64,000 nt of DNA, from NCBI GenBank assembly GCA_007449985.2, contig VIIQ02000069.1, positions 154,001 through 218,000 on the forward strand, in the 5' to 3' direction. The first letter of the stretch is position 1. Every line of letters starts with the position of its first letter. Under the pieces are notes generated by a model, which saw only the letters and a list, made by a program, of their open reading frames with translations, searched no databases and was not told where the DNA came from. Shown one piece after another: positions 22,691 through 35,143 of this stretch. This DNA comes from Desmodesmus armatus (lineage: Eukaryota > Chlorophyta > Chlorophyceae > Sphaeropleales > Scenedesmaceae). Position numbers and translations under genes: made by a program.

Positions 22691-24834
22691 ATGTTGACCC
22701 TCACCTCCCTGACAGATGACCTTCTCAAGGTCGTGATGCAGCATGTGCCGCTCAAAGACCGGCTCACCTGCTGCTGTCTTGTCAGTAAAAGGATCCATCG
22801 TGCAGCAGTTGCAGCAACAGCTGCCCTGCAGTTTGGCTATGATTGGGCGTCACGAACTCAGGGACTGCAGTGGCAAACCGAGCAGGTCACACATTGGATC
22901 TCCCTGTACGGCCAGCACTTGACCAGCTTGCTAGTCGACAGCCGGATAGACAGTTTGCCAATTCTGCAGCTGGCATGCACGGAGCTGCTGGAGCTGCGAC
23001 TGTCATATTGCAGCGTGCAGCTGGGAGCAGCAGGCGGCCATCAAGGTGTGATCCAGGGGTGCACCAAGCTGACTCGGCTGGATTTGCTGTGCTGCAGCAT
23101 CATCGACGCCCCTGAAGGTATCGTGGTAGACAGTCTGTCCTGCCTGGTGCACCTGCAGCACTTGGCGGTGCGTGGCAAAATGCAGGCCATTGGCTGGCAA
23201 CCTGATTACATGATTGGTGGTTTGTCTGATGCCACTTTGCCACGTTTGGAGCACCTCACATTCCTCAGGGTGCACGGCCTGAATGATCAAAATCTCCTGC
23301 AGCTGCAACATCTTAGCAGCCTGAAGTATCTCTTGTTTGAGTACACCGGTGAAAGCGCTGTTGGTCCCAGCAGTGTTCCTGGTTTGGTGTTCCCTGCATC
23401 CCTCCAAACGCTGGTGCTGATGTCACCAGTGGAGGCAGGGTTGTTGTCCCTGGTGCCAACGGGGCTGCAGGAATTGCAGGTTGAGCGTGCTGTGGAGGGT
23501 CCCGTTCAGAGGCCTGGCTCCTGGTTGTGTGACATGGCCCCTCTGCAGCATCTCACTGAGCTGTCACTGGCAGCCGATGGTAGCCTGACCTGGCCCCCTC
23601 CTGGTGCTGCGTACTCTGCGCTCACTGGTAGCAGCAACCTCGTGAGCCTTGAGCTGTATGGCATCAACAGCCTAGATGGTGTGTGGTCGCATATGTTTCC
23701 TGCTGCACACAAGCTGCCTCACCTCACGTGTCTCAGGTTTCTGCGTGAGGATGAGGATGATCCTTATCCTGCTTTGCCCTTGGCTTCATGGGGTGCAGTT
23801 GACCTGTCCAGCCTTGTCAGCTGCTGCCCAGGTTTGCGTGAGGTGTGGGGCCTGGCTATGCAGCCCGGACTGCACGTGTCTGAGCTGCACAAGCTCACAG
23901 CCTTGGAGCGGTTGGACGCATACTTTGACCGAGTAGCCTTGGCTGCTGTTGAGGAGTCTTTCAAGGGCCTCTCAGCTGTGACGCAGCTGCAACAGCTGTG
24001 TGTTGATGTAGACAGCTATGACTTGAAACTGTTGGCTCTGTTACCATTCACCAAACTGACAAAACTGGTCTGGTTCATCCTGACCAACCGCTTTATGGAT
24101 CCTGATCATGATTTCGAGTGTGAGGTGAAGCACCTGGAGCTCATGAGCAAGTCACAGGTAAGTTGAAGCTGCATGCATACCCGCAAGACAGCAAGTTGAC
24201 TGATGCTGGGCGGTTGGCTGTTGTAATTTGCTGGTGACACTTTGTCACAGTTAACGGCAACCTGTAGACCAGTGCACATCACACAACTGCATGTAGTTTA
24301 TAGTTCGGGCCAGTGGTTCAGCAATGCTTTGAAAAGGCTGGGTCTGGGTGTGCTTGTGGGTACTCTTGCTGTGCTGGGGCTGTATCCAGTGGATGTGTAT
24401 GTGGCACTGTGGATGGATTACGCGCAAGCTTGTGGGTTTCCGCTCCGTTAGTGCTTTGCTGACCAATGTCTCTTCTGTGGCTGCATGTGCTGCAGGCTCG
24501 CGATGCCCCTGATGTGTGGCTGCGGCTGCTGGAGCGCTGTGCTGCAGACTCCGACTGCCAGCCCACAGTTCTGCGCAGCCTGGCACAGCAGCTGGCGGAG
24601 CAGAGGGCGCTGACAGCAGCACAGCAGCAGCAAGCGCGGGTGCACGAGCAACACATCGTCCAGCAGCATCAGCAGATTGCTGGCCTGCAGTGGCAGGTCA
24701 GCACACAGCAACAGCAGGCCATGATGCTGCAGCAGCAGCTGTCAGCACAGCAGCAGGTGGCAGCAGAGCAGGCTGCGCAGATTGCTGGTTTGCAGCAGCA
24801 GCTGCAGCAGGTGCTGCAGCACCTCAAGCAGTGA
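22691..24834 (+). CDS. F-box/LRR-coiled-coil family protein
   Basis: Exon 1 22691-24157, exon 2 24496-24834, intron 24158-24495 (CACAG|GTAAGT ... CTGCAG|GCT), phase 0; predicted 601 aa. F-box at residues 3-45 ('LTSLTDDLLKVVMQHVP', 'CCCLVSKRIHRAAVAAT'). LRR region includes 'LHVSELHKLTALERLDAYFD'. Exon 2 carries the longest coiled coil of the family, with two 'QIAGLQ' heptad blocks. Sequence and exon lengths (exon 2 is 339 nt in both) show it is a recent inverted duplicate of the minus-strand gene at 5996-8130. Intact; SCF-adaptor role inferred from the domain. Confidence 0.78.
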
Positions 24835-26349
24835 GGGATTGATGTATGACTACATCACAGCATATGGGGTATGACCCTTCAAGGTTTGGGAGTTCCTGAA
24901 GTTTCTCAGCATGACTTGCTTTGTGACTGGAGCTGACAATTTGTCCACGCTGTTGAGCTGATTCTCATTCTTAGAGTGCCGAAGTGTGTGATATGTTTGC
25001 AGTCTGGATAGTGCTGGCACAGCCGCTGTAGCAGGGCAGTGGTGAGGAGGGCTGCATGAATGCACTGTAAGACTTGTGTGCATGCAGTGCAGGAGTTGTG
25101 CTTTGCGCTCTGCGCATATGTCGATGTGTGTTTGAGTGCACTGCATGGTGTGCTCACAGCAGTGTGAGTTATTGCCACTAGTGGCGATTCAGTACTGAAT
25201 GTGGGGCGGTGGCTAGTTCTGCAGAAGTGACCCAGAGAAACCTCCTGCGATTGATTGTTGGTGTTTGTATCAGTCTGGTTTTGCACAAGTTCCGCACGGC
25301 ACATCTGGCGTGACTCTCACGGTGTTGCTGGCACTGTACAAAAAGGTGTGGTGATCATTGTATAGCCTGGGTCGGCATGAGCTGTCCTGCAAGTAGGTTG
25401 ACCAAGACGACCCAAGGGAGGCGGGGTGTCTGTGCTGACACATGTCACTTCCATTGCTGGTGTCAGGCGCCATTGCAACCCGGCAGGAGAGCAGCAGGGC
25501 AGCATGTTGTTTCAACATCCATAGTGCACACTGCATGCATGGGTCACACACTGTGGCGCATGTGGGCAAATGCTTGTCACCTGCAGCATATGGCGTCCAG
25601 GCCAAGCCTGGCTTGCTCGGTTGTGGGCTGGTGTGGGGCGCACCAGCCTGTCATGTCATGATTGTGTTGGTGTAGAGGTTGTGGCTGGTCATTTGCAAGT
25701 TGCAACAGTAGTGAGGTTGTCTACAGTTGTTTGGGTTGTTGGGCCCCAATCACCACGCGCACAGCAGGCCACAGCAGGCCAGTGTGCCCCACCATGCTGC
25801 ATCCAACAAATGGGGCTGTAGTTGTGGGCCCTCCAACTTGGAGCTTTGGCAAGGCTTGCACATATTGCTCCTCATGTGATGCAGCAGCAGTACTCAATTG
25901 CCCAAATATTGCTGCTGTTGCCTCGTGATGGTTTCTGGGTGATGTTGTCTGGCATCCTGCAGCATCTGTGGCATGTCGGTCATGGAGGCTACACCAGTGC
26001 GAGCAGCAGCAGTGGCAGGGACTGGAGTATTGGAAGCACAGCAGCCAGTTTTCAGCAGACCCTGCTTTGTATGCATCCCCTAATAACCTAAATGCTTCAA
26101 GCTATCAGCTGATGGGACAATCCTGTTGTCGAGTTTCTGCTTGTGGTCAGTGCTGCCAGGCTGTCAGCATTTCAAGGCGTACTTGTAGGGCCTAGGGCAT
26201 AAGGGCGTCGCCCACGACCTTTGCTTGGCAATCGTGTACCGTGCAATTCACAGGAGCTTCCGAAGCGTTAACAGCCGATTGCCACGTGGGGTGCTGCCGT
26301 TTGCTTCTTCTCAGGTCCAACCTCAGAGTCTGATCGTCAGCCTTTCCCA
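24835..26349. other. Gene-free spacer
   Basis: No coding frame with family or domain similarity. Holds the 3' flank of the preceding gene and the promoter of the next. Confidence 0.5.
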
Positions 26350-28450
26350 ATGACAAGCTTCACATCTCTGCCAGATGAAGTCCTCAAGCTCGTGATGCAG
26401 CATGTGCCACTCAGGCACCGGCTGACCAGCTGCTGTTTGGTTAGCAGGAGAGTGCATGCAGCATTAATAGCCGCGACAGACTGCCTCGAGCTTGACTTCA
26501 CAGAAGACATGGACGAGCACAACTTGGACGTTGCAGCAACACAACCATCCTGGACGTGGCTATCCAAATATGGCCAGCATCTGACAAGCTTGTATTTGAA
26601 CGGGCTTGGATGGCCGCTGCTGGACCTTCCATGCCCAAACCTGCAGAAGCTGACTCTGTCAGATTGTGCTGTGCAGCTAGCAGCAACAGCAGACGGCCAG
26701 TCAGGTGGCATCCAGCAGTGCACCAAGCTTACTTCCCTGGAGCTGTTCTGCAACATCCTGGATGCTCCAGTAGGTGCTGTGGTCAATGGCCTGTCAAAAG
26801 TTGTGCACCTCCAGCACTTGTCGCTGCATGCCAAAGACCTGTTTGGAGCTGGTATGATGAGGGCATATTTCACTGGGGGTTTGTCTGATGGCACGCTGCC
26901 TTGCTTGCAGCACCTGACATCCCTCAACGTGCAGGGGTTAAGTGCCGCAAACCTCATGCAACTGGGCGACCTCACTAGGCTGGACAAGCTCCGCTTGGAG
27001 AATGCAGCCGACACTGTGATCGGCCCCAGCACTGTTCCTGGTATGGCATTCCCAGCGTCCCTAAAGACACTGTTGCTGTTTTCGCCTGTGGAGGCTGAGA
27101 TTCTGTCTTTAGTGCCAGCCAACCTGCAGGAGTTGTGGGTTGAGTGTGCTGTGCGCGGCCCCACTGAGGGGCCTGGTTCCTTCCTGTCCTGCATGGCGCG
27201 GCTGCAGCATTTGACCAAGATTGTACTGCTGGGTGCCACTCGTGTGGCCTGGCCTGCTGCTTGTCCTGCATACTCGGCCCTGACAGCTAGCAGGAACTTG
27301 GTGCACCTGGAGTTGGCGGATGTCGGTTGCCCAGCGGGCGTTTGGTCGCATGTGTTTAATGCTGCACGCAAGCTGCCACACCTCACATCTTTGGTGTTGA
27401 AGCGGCCTGATGATGACGAGACGGGTATCCTTGACTGGCCCACTCCTTCCTGGGGTGCAGTCGACCTGTCAAATCTCGTCAGCTGCTGCCCTAGCTTGCA
27501 TCACATAGATGCGCTGCACTTACAGCATGGGCTGCATGTGTCTGAGCTGCACAAGCTCACAGCCTTCAAATATCTGAATGTGTACTATGCCGCGCCAGAC
27601 TTTGATCACATGTTGGGCACATCTATGAAGGGCTTAGCTGCCGTCTCACAGCTGCAGTACCTGCATATCATTGCAGATCTCGACTGGAAGGCGTCCTCGT
27701 TGCTTCCCCTGACCAGCCTGACAAATTTGACCAGTTTCAACTTGACTGTACGTGACGGGGATGAAGAACCTTACGAATATGTTGAGCCCGCAGTGGAACT
27801 TTGGACCGCCCAATACCAGCAGGTAAGCCGGTGCGGCGCGCAAACCAGCGTTCTGATTGTGCTGGCAGCGGCCTGTGTCAGTGGTGCACACGTGCTGCAT
27901 TGCACCCAGTTGCATATCAGCCAGCAGGAGGAGCGGTGCTGTAGCTGACCAGCGCTCACAGTCACGAAGACTGCATGGTGTTGGCAGTAGGCACAACTAG
28001 GTGCCCAGAGCACTGCACAGTTGGCATTGAGTGAGTCGTACTGATGGTTGCGAGCTTGTCAATCATGCTGGTGCGGGATACTTCACCCCTTACTTCGGTG
28101 CTGCCGCTTTTTTTTTTTTGCGTCTGCAGCAGGCCCACCGTGCCCCGGATGTATGGATGCAGCTGCTGGAGCACTGTGCTGCAGATCCTGACTGCCAGCC
28201 CAGGATTGTGCGCAGCCTGGCACAGTTGCTGGCTGAGCAAAGGGCGCTGACTGTCCAGCTGCAGGATCGTGTCACAGCACAGGAGCAACTGGTGTCAGAC
28301 CAGCAGCAGCGGATGCTGGCGCAGGATCAGCTGAACGCCGGTCAGCAGCAGCAAATTGCTGCGCAGCAGCAGCAGATTGCGGGCTTACAGGGGCAACTGC
28401 AGGAGCTGCATGCAGCTGTGCAGCAGCTGCTTGCGTCCCATCGTCAGTGA
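26350..28450 (+). CDS. F-box/LRR-coiled-coil family protein
   Basis: Exon 1 26350-27822, exon 2 28133-28450, intron 27823-28132, phase 0; predicted 596 aa. F-box 'FTSLPDEVLKLVMQHVP'. LRR blocks include 'LPHLTSLVLKRPDDDE' and the family segment 'LHVSELHKLTAFKYLNVYY'. Exon 2 starts 'AHRAPDVWMQLLEHCAADPD' and continues with a heptad-like Gln-rich coiled coil ('QEQLVSDQQQRMLAQ', 'QQQQIAAQQQQIAGLQ'). An 11-T tract sits about 20 bp before the exon 2 acceptor. There are two overlapping CAG acceptors; the second is chosen so that the exon begins with Ala as in paralogues. Intact. Confidence 0.77.
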
Positions 28451-30307
28451 ACTTTGTGCGGTGCTGCACTATGGTCACATCGCGGCATGTCTGTTGCAGG
28501 AAGCTTTGGGCTGGGCTCTGACTGTGGTTGTTGGTCTTGTAGTGTGCATGCTGTCGCATGGAGGCAGTCTGGCTGTGTTCTGTGTCGCACTGCATGGTAG
28601 GAGCTTGCTGCTTAGTGGCTGTTGGTTCAGCACAGCAGCTGCAGCTGGCTGGCTCGTAAGTTGTCACTTGAGGAGCATGCATTACCACAAGGTGGTGACA
28701 GCAGTACGTCCGGCACTGACGGTAGGCAGCAACATGCATGTTGTGACGGCTTGCAGCCTGATTGCTAGCAGGCACTGTGTCTTGTGCTGCGGTTGGGTTT
28801 TTCCTGCATTGTGGTCAAATTGCTGGATGTATTGTTGCGTGATGCTGACAGGCCCTGTGTTCATCAGTTGTTTGGGTGGCTATCTGAGCTGCCAGTGTGT
28901 TTATGCTGTTGTGCCCTGAAAAGGCACCCAGGTGGCTTAAGTGTCAAACCACCAGCTGCTGCAACAGTGGCAGGTGGCCCAGCAAATTGCAGGTATCTTG
29001 TGAAGGTTCTGAGTATGAATCTTGCATGTTGTTTTGTGCAGAGTTGCAGAGCACGCAGCTCCTGCGCGCACTGTTGATATTTAGTTGTGCCACAACACCG
29101 AGGGCGCTTGAGTGGCAGTGCCCTGCTGTAGTCAAAGGTGTTGTTGGACTGGGTGTGTGCGAATGCAGCACTACGACATATGCCTGCAGCATGTTGAGCA
29201 TGCATGAGGGTGCTCTGGCTGTACCATAATACATTGCCAGGCTTTTGGTCACGTATTGTGTTGCAGCCCTCGCCGTGTCTGATCAAACAACCTGGGCACA
29301 TGCAGCTCGGTCCAACGCGGGTGTGTGTGACATATGTTCATCCTACCCGGCGCCGTCTGTTTTTGTCACTTCACAGAACTTCTGTGACGTTGAAGGGCAG
29401 GGTCGACATTGTTTGTAGGAGCACGTAGGGCCTGAAGGGACTTCTATCACTGGGTGCTCTGTAGCTTCTTACCATTTCGGGGTTGCGCAGCTGTGTGGCT
29501 GGCTGAGACAGGATGTAGTTGGTGCAGGGCTGCTGTTGGTGCTGCAATTGCGCGGTGAAGGTGCTACAACATGGGGATGGTGGTGCTTGTTTGCGTTTGG
29601 GTGCAAGCTGGCCAGCCCATGGGGGCTGCTGACAGTGCACAACTTGCTGCGCAGCGTGCTGGGCTGTTGCGCTGATTGCAAATGTGCCAAGATACGTCAA
29701 CATGTGGAACGCATTCAGTCCTGTCCATGCCTTGCAGTGAGGTCATGGGGCAACCATTCAGCTGTGGGTTCTGATGTAGTATCATAGTAGTAAGTTTCCT
29801 TTTAGTAACCTGGTATACCAGAGTGTTCAGTTAGACATACTCTTGTTGCCCTGCAGGCAGCTGTCGGCAACTTCAAGACTAGGTCCTTACCTTACATCAC
29901 CGTGGGTATCAAGGGGAAACCCCTTTGTCTTACTGCAATGAGTCACGTACATCTTTCGCAGCATCACCCGCAACCACTTCATCGCAAATCACAGCTGACT
30001 CCTTGATCCAGATCGTCACGCTGCAGCCAGTATTTGACTGCGTTGAGAGCTTGTGGCACCAGCCTTGGAAGCTTGTACCCTTGCAATCAATTATCAAGAA
30101 TGCCTTGTTGATAGTTGGGATAGCTTGCTGCACACTCAGCTCTGCCAATCGGTTGGGGTTGGCATGCCCGTTTGTTTCTTGGGCACCAGAGAGCTGTGGC
30201 GTGCGCAAGGGTGGGTGGACCAACTACAAGCTTGTTGATGCATCCCGTGGAGAGCTGCCCTGACCAATGCTTTCGTTCTGCCTTTTCTGCTTGCCGTTGT
30301 GCTGCAG
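28451..30307. other. Spacer between last full family copy and orphan exon
   Basis: No F-box or LRR frame occurs here, so the coiled-coil exon that follows has no partner. The first about 500 bp are homologous to the sequence after the orphan exon. Confidence 0.55.
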
Positions 30308-30649
30308 AAAGGGTCTGCCCCTGATGTATGGCTGCAGCTGCTAGAGCGCTGTGCTGCAGACCCCGATTGCCAGCCCAGAATTGTGCGCAGCCTGGCACAG
30401 CAGCTGGCTGAGCAGAGGGCGCTGACCAAGCAGCTGCAGGATCGGGTGGCAGCACAGGAGCAACAGGTGTCAGACCAGCAGCAGCAGCAGCTGTCAGACC
30501 AGCAGCAGCGGGCGCTGGCGCAGGAGCAGCTGATTGCCGGCCAGCAGCAGCAAATTGCTGCGCAGCAGCAGCAGATAGCAGGCTTGCAGGGGCAGCTGCA
30601 GGAGCTGCAGGCAGCTGTGCAGCAGCTGCTGGGGTCTCACCGTCGGTGA
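30308..30649 (+). pseudogene. Orphan coiled-coil exon of the F-box/LRR family
   Basis: After a good acceptor (TGTGCTGCAG) the frame reads 'KGSAPDVWLQLLERCAADPD', then a Gln-rich coiled coil ('LQDRVAAQEQQVSDQQQQQ') to TGA. It is most like exon 2 of the 26.3 kb gene, including the 'QLQDRV' and 'AGQQQQIAAQQQQIAGLQGQ' segments. No F-box/LRR exon lies within the 1.8 kb upstream. It is probably a duplicated second exon; it could act as an alternative 3' exon for the upstream gene if splicing skips its own exon 2. Confidence 0.65.
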
Positions 30650-32239
30650 AACGTTTGCGCTGCTGCACGATGGTCACATCATGTCTGTTGCATGGATTCA
30701 TGAGTTGGGCTGTGGTTGTGCTTGTCGGTCTGGTAGTGCATGCTGTTGCATGGAGTCGATCTTGCTGTGTTTTGTGTAGCAGCGCATGGTGTTACACAAT
30801 GGTAGCAGCTTGCTGCACAGTGGCTGTTGGTGCAGCACAGCAGCTGCAGCTGGCTGGCTGGCAGGTTGTCGCTTGCAGCAGGGAAAGATCATGCATTGTC
30901 AACAGGTGGTGACAGCAGTACGTCTTTCAAAACATGGCGCCGTGCCGGCTGTGATGTTTTGATATTCCGACCTGATTGCTAGCAGGCACTGTGTCTTTTG
31001 CTGCAGTTGGGGTTGTGCTGCGTTGTGCGATGTGGTCAACTCGCTCGACATTTTGTTGCTTGATGCTGGCAGACCCTGTGTTCATCAGTCGTGCGGGTGC
31101 CTATCTGGGCTGCCAGTGCAGTTATGCATTGAAAAGGCAGCTCCCAGATGACTTATGTGTCACGCCACCAGCTGCTGCATTCTGTTGCTTCATCTTCAGT
31201 GATGCGGCCCAACTAACTTTGTGCTGGGTGTGAGCCAGCAAGGGCCCAGCAGCATGGCATGGCACAGCATGGTGCCTGGCCTTTGCGTGATGCTTGGCCT
31301 CTGAATCCCGCACCTGTCTGCTTTCGGCGTCCTTTGAGGGTTTGCACGTTAGCTTGGCGGACACAGTGGTTCCTAAGCACATAGTTGGGGGTGGGATGGT
31401 ACATTGCACAATTGAGGTCAACTGAGGTCAGCACTGCACTGCCTGAGGCAGTCCAGTTGAAAGTTGCCCATGCGTGCATTGCATGTGGACTGCACACATG
31501 GCATCTCAATGCAAGATTTCGTTGCATGTAATGTGGCGACGTGCAGCAACAACCAAAATTCGCAACATGGCGACGTCACCAACTAACCCCGAGTGTGGAA
31601 CAGCAGCATAACGCTTCGCTTGTTGATTGTGATGTGCCGCATAACAAACATGCTTACCTGCGGCTGGTAAGCAGCAACTGGTTGCACATTGCTGCAGGCA
31701 GAGCCGGCCGCGCAGCAGTTGCACGACGACGTGTACACGTGTCTACTGATCCAGCCGACAGTAAACACAGACAGGCACGTCTCGCAAACCGAGTATCACA
31801 CGGTGGACCTGACATGGTGACTCTGGCGCACCAGGTGATCCTCCAGCGCGATTCTTGCATAAAGTCAGAATTTGTCATTTTCAATGAAACCGCCAGCTCA
31901 CAACCGTCAGTCACGCAGGATGAAAGAAGCGATATTTGGTGCTATTGGATTTGTGTTCACCCGTCATTCTTATCTATCCAAGGTTGAGCATCATATCTCA
32001 CTGCAGAACCTGAGCCCAGCAGCAGCAAGGCTGCTGCTTGCAAACAAACTGCTGTAGCAAGTAGCTGTGACGAGACACCAACCCAGCTCGCAACTTTCAC
32101 CTCAAGCAAAAGCATTGACTTGTTGCCTCGCTATTAGGGCGCGTTGTCCTATTACAAGCAGTGGCAGCAGTGGCACCAGCAGCAGTACGCACCAGACGTC
32201 TGCTGCTCGCACCATCTGGTCTGAGAACATCAGTAATAA
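30650..32239. other. Spacer; first part duplicates sequence after 28450
   Basis: About 30650-31190 aligns with about 28451-28960, including the blocks CAGCACAGCAGCTGCAGCTG and TGATTGCTAGCAGGCACTGT. The remainder up to the PP-loop gene shows nothing I can support as coding. Confidence 0.55.
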
Positions 32240-35094
32240 ATGGGCAGCAATGAGCAGGTTAGCACCCCAAAGCGGGTTTGGCTCTCTTGGAGCAGCGGGA
32301 AGGACTGTGCCTATACCCTGCACAAACTGAGACAGCAGCCAGACATTGAGGTGAGTGCAAGTAGCGGGTGCTGTATGCCATAGATCAGGGTCAGGTGATC
32401 ATAGGTCAGATGATCTGAGTGATGGAAGTCTTGGCAGCACGTTTCATAATAAAAAGGAACAAGCTGCATACACTTATACACGCCAGCAAACCTCTCGCTG
32501 TCCAATCTGGCTCCCACATTTTTTGCGTCATTAGACGGGGTCCAGGTTGGTGCAAGTGGCAGGTGCTGCATGATTAGAGTGATGAGACCCTCGGAAGCAC
32601 TGCACATTATATCCATCAAAGGCCATGATATGCAGACATGACAGCAGCTTCGAGACTCATTGCTGTTACTATGACTCTTTCTGTCCAACCTGGCTGCCTT
32701 TTGGGTCACTCAGGTGGTGGGCCTGTTGACAACAGTCAATGAGAGGTTTGACAGAGTTGCCATGCACGCTGTGCGCTGCCGCCTGCTGAGAGAGCAAGCA
32801 GCAGCAGCTGGCCTGCCAGTACATGAGGTAGGCTTGCTTCTGGGTATCACTTCATAATGCCTACGCTGGACACCATCAAGTTTTCAGAGGGCTCTCAGAG
32901 GGCCTTGCACAGAGGGCCTTGCACACTTACACAGTGTGGTTGCAGCTGAAGCTGTGGCTCTTGACGCCAGTACAGGTTACAGCAAACATGGTCGACTGTG
33001 CTGCATAACGTGGACTTATAGGACTGCCTGAGGTGTGTTGCCTTTCATGAGCAGACGTTCATCCAAACCTTGCACACACCAACAACAGTAACAGCTGACA
33101 CCCCCCCCCCCTGCGGCCCTCCACGATCCAAGGCAGCAGCAAGAAGCAGGAAACCACCAATACAGCCACAGGCCCACCAAGATGCTGCCTATTGATTCAA
33201 AGCTGCTGCTGTCCACGCAATTTCACTACTGCCCGCCTTGATACCCATCCTCACTGTATGTTTTTTGCTGCTGACACCCCCCTCTTGCTGCCCTCCTGTT
33301 ACTGGCGTGCAGATCAAGCTCCCCTTCCCTTGCACCAATGATGCATATGAGCAACGTATGTCAGCAGCTATAGCAGATGTGTATTGCTGCTGACCCCCAC
33401 CTCCCTCCTTGCTTCTGCGCTCTCCTTACTGGCATGCGATCAAGCTCCCCTTCCCCTGCACCAATGAGGCGTATGTGCAGCGCAAGTCAGCAGCTATAGC
33501 AGATGTGTATTGCTGCTGACCCCCCGCCCCGCCCCCCCTCTTTTTGCGCTCTCCATATTGGCATACATATGCAGATCAAGCTCCCCTTCCCCTGCACCAA
33601 TGAGGCGTATGAGCAGCGCATGTCAGCAGCCATAGCAGCAGCAAAGGAGGCGGGAGTGGAGGGCATAGCATATGGCGACCTGTTCTTGGAAGATGTGAGT
33701 GCCTCACACCCAGAATGCACCTATAATATATAATCCTAGATTGGGGATGGGGAGCATTATGGCCCCTTGCGTGAGGTTGACAGTAGCAGACTGCACATTT
33801 GTTGGGGGTTCAGCAAACAAGCCCAAGCAACAGCCCTGCTTGCTGGCCAGCTGTGGCGCTGTGCTGTGCTATGTAGTGCATATATGCTGTGTACCAGCTA
33901 CAGCAGCAGCAAAGGAGGCAGGGGTGCAGGCCATAGCATATGGGGACCTGTTCCTAGAAGATGGGAGTACTGCTCACCTTGCTTTCACTTTGCGTGTTGT
34001 AGTTTTGAGGGGGGGGGGGGCATGTGCGCACTTTCATAAGAGTGGAAGCCTGCTAGTAGCAGAATGCATGCTTGGTAGGGGCGAAGGGCAAACAGGAGCC
34101 CAAGTAAGAGCTGTGCTGGCTGACCAGCTAGTGTGCTGGGCTGTGCTATAGCAGCAGCAAAGGAGACGGGTGTGGATGGCATAGCATATGGGGACCTGTT
34201 CCTGGAAGGTGTAAGTACCTCTCACCTTGATTGCACTTGCAGGTTGAAGTTCGGGGGGCGGGGGGGGGGGGGGGGGCAGGGAGGGGGGGGGGTTTCTTGC
34301 ATGAGGAAACAGCAGCGGACTGTGCATTTGATAGGGAGTTGTGTCGGCAACTCAGTTGCTGCGCTGGGTGTGCTGTGATGTGCTGTGCTGTGTGTTGTGC
34401 AGGTCCGTGCCTATAGGGAGAAGATGATGGCACCCACAGGCATTGCTCCCATATTCCCCTTGTGGTGAGCCCTGGGGTCCTGGGATTACTTGGAGCGATT
34501 TAGGCCACAGCACAAGTTGTGTGTTCCGTGCCACAGCACAAGTTGTGTATTTGGGGCCGGGGGGCGGGGGGGGGGGGGGGGGGGGGGGGCGCTTTGGGGG
34601 GGGGGATGGACAACGATTTGTCCGGAAGGAAGGTCGAAGAAAAGCATAGCTTACGCTGCGTACACGAATCAACCCCCTTGTGCCCTCATACCATAGGATC
34701 AGTGTCATTGCCCTCACGTCTGTTGAGAGGAAGGAAGGTGATGGTGGCACGGCTGTGGGTGAAATGGGGAAGTGTTACAGGCAGCAGGGGCCCTTACTCC
34801 ACAGTTGTGTGTTCCTTAGTTCTGCATGACACAACAGACAGGGCTCTGTTTTCTTGAATGAGCTGCACACACCATGCAGTACTTTAGCAAGCAGCAGCAC
34901 TGCGGCAGCAGCAGCAGCAGCTGCGCTGGCAGCAGGTGAGGCGTTGCCAGTTGCTGCCAAATGCCGCCTCCAAGTGGAGTCCACTCTCCCTGCTGCTGAA
35001 GCCAAGTGTGCTCACTGCTGTTGCAGTTTGTTGCGCTGGCATCACAGGCATTCACTACTCTGCTGTTGTTTGTCGCCTACTGCTGCTGCTGCCG

Positions 35095-35143
<49 letters not shown>

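Noticed and set aside
26337..27443. 368-codon minus-strand frame
   Set aside because: Antisense shadow of the F-box/LRR exon at 26350-27822; no family similarity.
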